From the NCBI GenBank assembly GCA_030549495.1, contig JAUIRK010001013.1:124001-188000 (forward strand): DNA of 64,000 nucleotides. The letters run 5' to 3'. Both the position numbers and the translations under genes were made by a program. Each line of letters opens with the position of its first letter. The stretch's first letter is position 1. The notes under the pieces were generated by a model. The model was not told where the DNA came from. It saw only the letters and a list, made by a program, of their open reading frames with translations, and made no database searches. Below are positions 48,301 to 60,300 of this stretch, piece by piece. Origin of the DNA: Nectonema munidae (Eukaryota; Nematomorpha; Nectonematoida; Nectonematidae).

Positions 48301-51300
48301 AATGAAAGAACATCACAATAACGTTAAAACATTACTGAGTGCGTTGAAATACGAAGAATTTGGTTGCGAGATCATTGGTAACTTCAAGATGATTCGCTTC
48401 TTGATGGGGCTTCACCAAATATCCATGCAATTTATGCCTGTGGGACAGCTGTAATACAGCTCTTCACTACGAAAAAGAAATTGGTTGCCAAGAAGTGAAT
48501 ATGACATAGGAACCTGTAACGTAAAGCAGAAACCGCGTGTTGATCCAACTAAGATTTTAATGCCACCCTTACACATCAAGTTAGGCCTCGTTAAACAATT
48601 CGCCAGGCAATTGGATCCATAGAGATGATTCAGCAGGGGTTTCCTAAATTGTCAAAAAATAAGATCAGGGTTGGTCCTCAAGTGAATCGTCTCATTCATT
48701 CGGCCAGTTTCCTTGAAACACTGCCTGAAGTTGAACGAGCGGCTTGGAAAGCTTTTGTTTCATTAGTTAAAGGTTTTCTTGGAAATCATAAGTCCAATAA
48801 CTTCAGAGAAATGGTCGAAGAACTTGTTGAGACTTATCGAAATATGGGTTGCCGGATGTCACTAAAATTGCATGTACTTCATGCCCATCTTAATAATTTC
48901 AAAGAGAATATGGGAGACTATTCAGAAGAACACGGTGAAAGATTTCACCAAGACGTTAGATCTTTTGAGGAACGCTACAAGGGACAATATAGTAAATGTA
49001 TGGTGGGCGATTATATCTGGAATCTCCTCCGTGAAAGCGAAGTAAAAAAATTGCTTTTGATGTAGGTGTTTTATGTTGTATATTGTTATTTTAAATAAAA
49101 GAGATTGTAATCAACGACATGTTATATAAAATGATTAATTAACTAAAAAATATTAATATTATCTATTTTTTTGGTAAAAAAGCTTTGAGTTGTACACATA
49201 AAGATTCATTATAGTTCAGAAGAAAATCAAGCAACCTTCAGGTAATTATGAAAATTTTTTGGGTAGTTATATCATGATGAGCAAGAAAATAACAATTTTT
49301 ATCCATGGACAATGCATGTGTTACATTGTGTTTAAATCAAAAACGAATTTTTCATTTACGTTTTTTGAGAAAATAAAGTTTTTTTTTCAGAATTTGTTTT
49401 TTCCGAAATGTCAAATTAGATTCATAATTCCACACATTCTTGCACCCTAATTAAGAAAACTAACCCTAAAATGAAGTGAGCACCGTAATAAAAAAATTAA
49501 AAATATACGTGCCTCTCCCTCGTCCCCTCTCGCTCCCCTTCCTCCCAAAATTGGAAAACTTCTGCCCCCCTATCTGCTTTTCCCTTTTTTTGTGTGTTGG
49601 TTTTTAATTTTTTCTCCTTTTTACAAAATTAATGAATATTTTTTAGATTTATTGTTTTTATTTGCGAAAAAATTAACAGCGATATAAAACCAAGCGAACC
49701 ATTTCCTCTAAAGAGAAAAAGAAAGGCCAAAAAAAGGCCAATCAGTCCAGCCCGAGAAAAGCGAAGGGGTTGAAGGAAGAGAACACAAAGCTCTCAGCAA
49801 AAAGGATGCAATCAGGCGCAATCAAAACGGATTTTCACGAAACCGTTGACCGCTCCATCAAATCTCGATGAAGGGCCGGGCTGAAGCAAGCGAGAGGACA
49901 CATCGCGCAGGGAAGTCGTCAAAGAAAAGGCAATGAAACGCCAGATAATGCCATTCCGGGATTCTGGCAAGCGACGTGGCTGGACAATTTCAAAAGCGTC
50001 ACGGCATTACTTTTAAAACAATACAAGGAGAAGCGGGCTAAATTTGCAATCTCTTTTTGGTGGCAACAACAGGTTCTCCGACCTTTGCTTGCACAATTTT
50101 CGCAGAAGCTCTCAATCTAGACGAAACTCCTTCGGCAGCTGCTACCAAACATTTTCAGAGGAGAGGCACGAGGTAAAAAGTAAGCAAAGAATCACTCTTC
50201 GGTTGGAGCAAACATGAGCGGCAACGAAAAGCTTCCTCTTCTGGTGATTGGCAATTCAAAGAAACCGCGGCCTTCAAAAACAAAAAAATTCCGGTGACAT
50301 ACAAGGCAAATTCGAAAGGGGATGACGATTTCGAAGAAACATTGGTAGTGGAAGAGCGATCGTCAAGCAGGGAGAAAGTGCTGCTTTGTTCGATAACTTC
50401 TGTGCCACCCATTGATCTCCAGTTGAAATATAAAGCTCTATTTTTTCCTCCTAACACATCAATCTCGAAATGGATCAGGGGGTTATAGAGAGTCTCAAAC
50501 GACTAAAAATCTTTTGTTTCGAGGTTGAGATAGACGAGAAAGAGAGTTTAAGTTCACGTTGTTATGCTCTAAGTTGGTATGTTGGGGCAGGTTAAAATCG
50601 GTATAAAAACTGTTTTGTAAAAGTAAGTTTGTGGAAGAAGAAATTGATCAGATTGAGAAAGATGAAGAGTTGTGAGATTTGGAATGTTTGTACTGAGGAA
50701 AAGATGCACAATAACAAGGAGATTGAGCTAACTGACTTTCTCAATGTGAGAGGTTGCAACTAGTGCTCTCTTCTGTAGAGGAGATTGTGAGGAAGTGTAA
50801 AGAGGAAAATTGAAAGGAAGACGAAAGGAAACTATCGAAGAGGAAGTGGTTCAATTCCAAGAAGAAGAGGTGAGCATGTTGAAAATTTATGGATTGTAGT
50901 AAAGCTAAAGTGTGAGGTGATTGTTTAGATCAAGAAATGTTGAGATCCGATATGAAAATGGTAGAAACATTTTTGAGAGTTTGGAATAGGAAATATATAA
51001 AAAAATAAAACTGTTTTTTAATAAATGTGATTTTATTTGAAAAAATAAGGCTATTTTTACAAAACCCTCGTACTATGACTCTGCTACTATGCATTTTGGT
51101 CGGAGAAGGGTGTAAGAGATTTTACTGTATTTTATTTAAAATATGGAAGTATGTTTATGAGATAATTTTCAGGCATACATCACTAATTCTATTTTATGAT
51201 TATATTTTTTCCCAATAATGGTTCTTAGCCTAAACTGGTATCAAGATGGTGAATTTAGTTTAAAAAATATTTTACTTAAAATATGAATAAATGTTTTTGA

Positions 51301-54300
51301 AGAAAGTTTTCAAAGAAACTAGCAAATTTGGGCGACATTTTCACATTCTATTTACGAAAACTGAGTCTAAAAATGAAATCAGCATGGTGATCTAGTATAA
51401 AAAATATATTTTATTGAGAATATAAATAATATTCTCGGAAATAATTTTTGTCGTCAACAACAAACTTTTGCTTACTTATTGTAATACATACCTGCTCTGC
51501 ATATGCAAACTTTGTGTTGTCCTTTCGCTACGCATTCACTATTTAACGGACATATTTCTTTCCTGCATTTATTCGCGTTGTTGCAGCCATGGGTAGCTTC
51601 GCGAGATTGCACTAGGTTTAGATGTTGCAGAGTTATTTCTTCGTATAAATAGAGCTCTGGCTTCTACATTGAAAATATTTAAAAGTCAAAATATTTAAGA
51701 ACAAGATGATCACAGCACAAAAAATAGTCCTGAATTTCGCATTACTTTAACAGACACCAATTTATAATTTATTGCCATAAAAAAGGAAAAGTTCAAGTTT
51801 TATTATAAAATAAATTGGTATCTTAAATTTCCTCATAAAGTCCATGATTAAAAATGAGTAAAACTCCTCCGTTTTAAAAATGGTCGTTTCCTTAATTTGT
51901 AGCTTCGTAGAATATTTTTTAAAATAAAAATAAAATTCAGCATAATATTGAAAAGATTATGGGCAGGGTTGCAAGGCTTCTTAAATTTCTCATCAACAAT
52001 TTATTAAAAAATATCTACTTTAGTTAAAAAAAATAATTTCTATAATAATAGTAATCATTTTACCTAATGTTTTATTTTTGAAGGATAAAGATATAGCCAA
52101 ATTAATTCAAAAAAATTAATGTTATAACATAAGATTTTCTATCAAAACACGGATGATATCCGTGATGATAAAAATTAACTTTATAATGTACGGATTTCTA
52201 TATCATAGAGCAATTATTTTATTGCTTTCCTATCACAGAGATGAAAAGTGTAAATACCAATAATCATTCGCATAACCGAAGTTTAATTGATATCAGAACG
52301 AAAGATAGATCCTAATAACTCGTCAAAAATGAAACCTTTATATCATAATTTTTAGTTAGAGTCATTGTAAAGTGGAAAAAGGGTTAATAAGTGCTGAGAA
52401 GGACAAATAAAAGCGATCTTACAGTTATACAAGCAAATGAAGAAGGAAGCTTTTTATTTTGTGTAGAAACGTCTTTGGAAAAACCAAAAGAAATATAAAG
52501 GGATTGAGTGAATGCATTTCTGGCTAACTTAACTGGAGAAGTCTGAAAGGTTTGAATTAAATTTTAAAAATTTGAAAAACAAAATACAAATCTCAACGAA
52601 TTCATAAACATCATTGCCTAAACTTTAAAGGTAAAAAAGTTATAATATGTTAAGTGTTTTGTGACTGAGAAGACTTAATACTTCGTATTCAAACAATAAT
52701 GTAAATATTCTGAATTTCAACAGTATAAGTTTAAAAAGTAAAAATATTGTTCTTTTAATAATTTGAGAAAAAATAGTTTATAGATGAAATAAGAGGCGAA
52801 AAGAGTAAAAATAAAAAACTAGCTCCAATTGCCATCTGACTCACAATTGAAAAATGGAAAAATATAGAGTTGTCAATCAATTTTCAAAAGTTTAATAAAC
52901 CAATGAAATTCAATAAAGTTGCCTGTTTTGCCTGGCACCTAACGGGATAATAGAGAACCCTATAACAAACAATAGGAAACAGGAATTTGGCAAATACTAA
53001 AAGGAATTTTCAAGTCATATATTCTAATAAACTTATTAAAAGCCTTTCACTTAAAATTAAAAAAAAATCATTAATCAGTAAATAAAAATATATTAACGCT
53101 TTCGTGACCAGAAAAATCAGACGATATTTTAAAAAGCAGAAGATTCATATACAAAAGTATTTGGAAAGCAGACGAAGGTAAAATTGTTTATGTATCATAT
53201 ATGATACACTGGTCACGAAAGGGTTGTTAAAGAAGGAGTGTGATAAAAAGTTTGATACATTTTTCCAATTATTTAAATTCTTTAAATTATTTACTTCTTT
53301 CAAATCGATAAAATTGTCTTCCATTTTTGTAAAAGTATTTAGAAAAGAGGACCCCCTACACCTCTAATTTTATTTTGAATTTAAAACAAAAAATAAGATT
53401 GATTCGCTGAAACACTGCTCCACTATTCATTGTATATCATGATGCATACACACATTGTCAAATTTTTGCAATAAATTAATTTCATTCAAAATATTATGAA
53501 ATTTAGAAATGACCGAAAAGTATCAGAGCCGTAGGCAGCATTAAAAACTAAAAAAGTTGTGCTAAGTCTGTCGACTGTCCATTTTTCCAAATTAATAAAT
53601 AGATTCTTAGAATAAGAATAAAAGTTAATGAATAAAAAGAAGGGAAGGAAGGGGGTTCTTCTGAATCGCGCGAACCCCCTGCTTGCGGGCCTGAGTATGT
53701 TTAGAAGTTTTTTGTTTAAATAAAGTTTACAAGTAGTTTCAACAACAAAAAATTACTTTCTTTTGTTTCGAAAAATAAGTTTGTTTTTGAACTTTAGGTT
53801 TACATATCTTAATATTTCTAATATGTCTTTCAAAAATGATATATTGTTTTTTCAGAGTGGTTACGCAGTTAAATTATAGCTACTTTTATTATTTCAGTCA
53901 ATTTGATTTTATTTTATTATTGAAAAAATAAGCATTTTGTATTTAGTTTCTCTGACAAAAATATTTTTTTGTCTCTAAAAGACAAAAAAAAATTGACTCA
54001 AAAAATTTTCACCATACCAACCACCTTAATTTAAATAAATGTATAGCTTTTGTGTAGTGGGATAAAATCGTGTGGTCCTTAATAATATTTTTTAAATGAA
54101 TACGGCTCTCATGATATCTGGTGAGGCCCTTCCTCGCTCATTGCATGAATTCTTTGAATAAAGTAAATAAACAAAGCGAATCAACCTTTAAATTCTTTTA
54201 GTTTATATAGAAATAAGCCTACTATAGTTGAATCCTTTTATGGCATTTTACCTTTATTGATTCGTTAAAGTTTTGACAAATAAAAAGAGAGATTCGAACT

Positions 54301-57300
54301 GAGTGACATTTAAAATGGTTGGATCTCATTTGCTGTTGGTAAAAATGTCTTCTTACTTACATTTTAGAGCGATATCCAAAATATATTTTCATGAATTATG
54401 AAATTGCTTGTTTTTTTACTTCCAAGAATTTCATCAAATCCAAGAATACTCAAATCATGTTTATGAAGTATCAACATTTGAGTTTCACTTCTCTGCTTCT
54501 ATAGAAGAAGAAAGCGATTCCATGAAGAAGGCAAAATAAAGACCAAAAATAATGTAAACTTATAGATGAACAAAAGAAAAAATACGCTTATATTCAAGTC
54601 TTAAACTATCAATATTGACTCAGTATTTATCTAACTAATTGAGCAATTAGCTAACAAAGTTCTAACCTACCACAAGGTTGACTGTCTTCTTGGAAAAAAT
54701 ATACACTCTCGGGTTAGAACAAGATAATGCTGAGGATAAAGGAAAGAAGAAGAAGGTTGACTGTCTTCTTTGAGGATAACTGAGTTATCCTTAGAGTTAA
54801 ATGTTGATTGGGGTGGTGCAATTGTCGTCATATATGTCATCAGCTAGTTTCTCACATTTTCTTTGTCAAAAAGGGATGAAGAGAGAAAGAAGACATGCAC
54901 GGATTCAGCAACACTACCGAAATGAGAATGAAAGAAAAAGAAGGAATTACCGATTTGGCATCGTCAATTCTGATAAGATAGAGGCTATTTGAAGTGTGGA
55001 GCAAGGAAATGACATGCCAAAAGCCATCGTGTAAATTGTATCGCGTGCAATGCTCAACACTGATATACTTCAAACAAACACTCTTGTCAAAAATAGACAG
55101 CATGATGTTGCAATCTTTCTGCAGCGAGGAGATGCAAATCAGAAAGACAAAGTCAGCATATAACGCGTTGAAATGAAAAGTTATGGCAGAGATATTTTTG
55201 TCTACGCTTTCAGACAAATCGCTTCTACCAAACCTCCATTGTATAAAAGAACGCTCATTCAATTGAAACGTTGTGTCATTCCCTTAAAATATAATATACA
55301 TTAATAAAATGTTAATTCCCGTCCTTTTAGATCTCTTTAAAACTAACCGAATTGTCGTTTTTTTGAACAATCTACTAGAATGTTCATTTCATCAAACCCA
55401 ATCCCTCTCTTTCATTTTTGTTAGATTTGTCAAATCTTTGAAAAATGCATTTAAAAATGAGATTAGGAACTAAAAGCAAAGGAACTCTTGTGAAGATTCC
55501 TTGCTTCTCTATATACTTTTCAACACCTATCAAAATTTATATTAGAAACAGGAATTGTTTACCTAGCACACAACTTTTGCCATAGAATCCTTCTTTGCAT
55601 TGGCAGGCTACATCACGATATGTACGTGTTTGGGTGATAGAGTTGGAGCACTTTCTTTTCCTGCTCCCATACACTTCTCTGCACTTAAATTTTACATCTC
55701 CATATCTTTTGTATATCATAGTGTTCGCTAGTAAAAATTGAATTAAGCAAAAAAGTTATAATAATATTTTTGCAATGCCTTTTTCTTTCGAAAAATTTGT
55801 CATTAAACTGTAAATTATGCAGATATCATTTGAGTCGTACACGGACATTTGACAGATAGACCTTTGGTTAAAGAACATTTGGCCGAATGGATATTTAGCC
55901 GAGGGAAATTTAGACGATGGACATTTGTCCGAACAAAATTTTATCACACGCACACTTGATAGAATGTGCATTTGAAGGACGGGTATTTTACCGAAAATGT
56001 AAATAAAATACAATAAAATCATAGTCATATCATAACTATAAATATAATTAACTATAAATATATATAATACATTTGTGATGTAACTTCTAGTAGATGAAAT
56101 TAATCATCGCCTAATTTGTGTATAGAAGTTAAAAATAGAAAAAGAAAACAAAATTACGCTTCAGATTTGTATAGATTATTTAAGCTTGCAAACTTACTGG
56201 AAGTAAAGCAACGTCTACAAAAAATTGTATGTACATTTTCGGTGAAATGTCCGTGCGACCAAATGTCAATTCGGCAAAATGTCCCTCAGTCAAATGTCCA
56301 TTTGGCTATATGTCTGTCTGCCAAATATTAGCTTACGTCTTTGTCTTTACTCTAATATTTGTCTCTTATAAATTCCATGAATTTATAAAATGATTTACAT
56401 TTGTATAACAAAATCAGCATCATGTGATCTTTTTCTTGCGCATAATATATCCTAATAATAGTTTGTGATCGAATGAAAGTAGAGTTATATTGTATTATTC
56501 CACAATAAAGCGTGCTGCTTAAAATTACAAATGCTTTAAAATTGTGATTTTATAACTAATATGAAACTTATTTATGGAATATATCTTTTATGTCTGACTT
56601 AAAAAGCTTTGTTCATCAATCTAACCACACGCTTCCAAATCAAATTTTCTGTTCTTACCCTCATTCTATTTTCAAAATTTTTATCGTGGAAATTAATATT
56701 TTATTACTATTTCCTTTGATGATATGAATTTCAAATTTTTACCTAAGCGTATTTCATTAAAGCACATAATTTTCGACTTCCGGCACTTCTACTTCCGAAA
56801 GGCATCTGATAAGGTCCACACAAATTACTTACTCAGTAAATTAAAAGCTTATGACATTAACTCTCGACTTTTAAATGGATTCAAAGTTTCTTGACTAATA
56901 CAAAACAGATGGTCACCATGAATGCCCACTTATCCAATTCAAGTAAAGTAACTAGCGGTGTTATTCAAGGTAGTGTGATAGAACCACAACTTTTCAACAA
57001 ATACATAAACGATCTCCACCTCCAAATTCTGTCTCAATGAAATTATTTGTTGATGATCCTAAAATGTACTCTGAATCAGCCTATAAATCTAGACTGCAAC
57101 TTCAAGCTGACCTCTTTACTTTATATCAATGGTGTAAGAATTGGGGTATGGATTTGAATTGTTCTAAATGCATTGGCTTGAATAAGAAATTCACTTACTA
57201 TACATACGTGCTCATAATATCAAGCGAGTCTCACGAATAAAGGATTTAGGTGTTATTATCGACGAAGCACTCACATTTAAAGCGCACTTTTAAAAAATTA

Positions 57301-60300
57301 TCTCGAAACATTACTCTCTACTATTCCATCTCGCCTTCCGATACTTATCTTTTTTGGACCCCCGATAGCTACATATATATACAAAGACCTATTCTTGAGT
57401 ACAGTAATGTCATAGAACATCCTACCTATACCAAAATATGAAAGCTTTGGAAAAAAACAAGGGTATGTAACCAAAAAAATTAAAGGACTTGTCAAGTTGG
57501 ACTACAATGAAAGATTACAGATTTTGTGCCGACCACTTCTGTCTTATAAATTTAAAAATTGATAACACCACAGTATGCGACATCATAAGTGAAAAGATAC
57601 ATTCATGATGTCTTACCCCACCATTTTCACGGAGAATTGAAAGAACGCGTCAATATACATTTATAAAATCAGAATTATCAATGACTGGAACAGCATGCCT
57701 GGTTATGTAGTGAATCCTCCTTCTTGACTACCTTCAAGTAACGCCCTGACTTTTTCTGGAAAGGTAAGTGCATACCTCTTGCAATCGTTCTCTTCTCATT
57801 TTTAATACTATTTTTTTCATTTTTTTCTTCTTACATAAATATCACTTACATTGTCAAGAAGCAATTTATACAAGTTATTTTCCTCCACGTTAAATTGATG
57901 CTATTATCACGGGTAAGCTATAGCCTTGATAAATGATGTTGTGACAATAATCAGAAACAAATAATTATTTTCTCTCAAAATGTTAGCTCATAACAGTATA
58001 CTATACGTATTATTTAACATTTACAATCAAAGAGTACCAGAACAAAACATAGAAGGACATTTTCAAAAGCTTTTACTACAAAACAAGTGAATATTGTAAG
58101 TAAACTAGTTAACTTAATTGAATTGTTAAAATGGCAAAAACAAAATCTTGAAAATCAAAATTTTGATATTGAATATAAGAAATGGTAATGATATTTTCAA
58201 AAGCATACTTTCAGTTTAGTAAAAAAAATACCTAATTTATTGAAATTGATGTATATATCTGATAAGCAGCCAATGAATGAGGTTACGCTTGGTAAGTAAC
58301 TTTCAAACTTCATAAGTAATTTGCCAAATATGATTGGTCCTTCTATCTTTGGATAGCTGTAAATTAATTTTTTAATATGAGAAAAGTTAAAAGAAAAAAA
58401 GAAATTAAGATTAAGTTAAAATGGAGTGATTAAAATATTCATTATTGAATTATGAACAAAAATCATGAGTGAGTAAAGCTTAGCAGTATACAAATACTGC
58501 AGCCTTTTTTATTATGTAACTGTATATGTCTTGATTCTAAAATGCAAACGATATATTGTAATAACCTTAAATTATAGTGACTTATTTCAATCTCATTTGC
58601 ACAGCTGGGCTCCTTTTCCAATTGAATTAATTCATTTTTTGCGGGGTTGATGCAACCATCAATTGTTAACTGTAGCGTCTTAAATATGCGAAAAGTTTTA
58701 AAAAGTGGAACACACTTCTATAAACAGTTTTCTTCCTTACTTCATAGCTATACAAAAGGTTAACATCATGCCATCTTCCATCACTGATAAACTGAGAAAT
58801 TCGTGAAGTTTGTTTATATACTCCACGAGACAGCACAAAATTTAGGCTTCCATTCAACAAGAAGACGGCTAAGTATTGGTTAGGAAAAATTAAGTCACTC
58901 AACAAAAAGACCAAAGCATCTTCTTCTAAAGTCATCAATCTTAAATTTAATAGAACTAATTAGCATGGTACAATTTAAATTTGGAAAATGGTTTCCACTT
59001 TTTAAGATAACTCTTTTGACCACGACCAATTCTAGGTTAAATAATTTTAACATGGGTGAGAATCAAACCAAGTCATTTATTTTACATTATGTTATAATTT
59101 AATGCATAAATATGCGAAAACTGATCGACACGTTCTACGTTTAATGTAAAAAAGTTTAGAATTTTTCATTTAAATTTCAAATTTTTATATATAGTATTTT
59201 CAGCTGGAACATATTGAGTGTCAAAAAAAATTCACATTTTTGGAACCCTTAAATACCCAAAAATCTTTATTTATGGACAGGACCTGTTTTAAGGGCCTGC
59301 ACCTAAACGGACAACACGTAAGCACTGATAGAGCTACTATTCCAGCCTTATCTGTATTCTAAGGGCTATAGAAATAGAAGTTATTGATCATGAAACTATT
59401 TGAGAGATATTGCAAATAAAAAAGCTATAAAAGCCTTTCTCCTAAAAACACGTATGCAGTATGTCTGTAAGTGGCTTTCTATATGTACTAAAAATAGGTG
59501 GCATATCATAAGTATCTAACGCTTTTTTATTTATTCCACTTCTTGTTTAAAGACGAGCTAGCGTATGAAATGCTTAATCACTAGGATACCAAAAAGGAAT
59601 AAATGTTGGTTAAATGCTTTTCTCACACACAGAACCTGTCTTCAAAAGCAAAGTTGAACATTGTCTCCCTAGACATTTGTACATGGAATAGAAACCATCG
59701 CAGTATACAGGCTAGAGATATATATTTAATTTAAAAGTTGCATGCTTCTTACAACTACCTCACCAATCTTTTTGAAAAATGTCTGAACTATAATGAAGGC
59801 ATAAAGTACACCACTATAGATATCTTAACCCCCAATATGCGTGCATATTACAAAACTAATACTTTGGATAAGAATCCTCATTTCTTTTCAATGATTGAAG
59901 TATGTCTTCTATTTTATCTTTCAAATGCCTACTAAAAAGCTATTTTATTTCTAACTATGATTTTAATCTCGATACCTTCAACAAGAACGCTTTTCTCTGT
60001 CGACAACACTTCTAAATGCTTTTTCTTCTGAATTCATTTTATTTTAACATCTCTTATTCCTACATATCATTGTTCTGCTCTGATTGCGGCCTTTTTGCTT
60101 TGGATCAGCAAAATCAACCTTTCTTCATTTTTGATATTTAAATTTTACCACTCTTTTCTCCACTTCAATTATTTATCTACTTACAAATTATCACCAAAAT
60201 TTTAACATAAACTAATAGGTACACATATCTTTGTGCTTTCTATTTTTGTGCAAAATGTCTTCAAATAAAATATATTCTCTCTCTAATTCAGTTTTAATAT

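Larger units (their letters stand above)
43708..51491 (-). other. Flamingo-like gene, large intron full of mobile DNA
   Basis: A 7.8-kb intron containing a piggyBac transposase relic, a foldback element, copy B of the GDQDK/WDSRA family and a Tigger relic. No host exon was recognised inside. Confidence 0.6.
51664..54950 (-). other. Flamingo-like gene, intron between the LamG2 exons
   Basis: 3.3 kb with a piggyBac-type MITE (53093-53230), a hAT-like MITE (53524-53693) and a possible extra exon (54420-54498). A short direct repeat GGTTGACTGTCTTCTT occurs at about 54677 and 54755. Confidence 0.5.
55728..58231 (-). other. Flamingo-like gene, intron with foldback and LINE relics
   Basis: 2.5 kb containing a foldback element (55842-56327) and a LINE fragment on + (56790-57600). 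Nothing else recognised. Confidence 0.5.
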
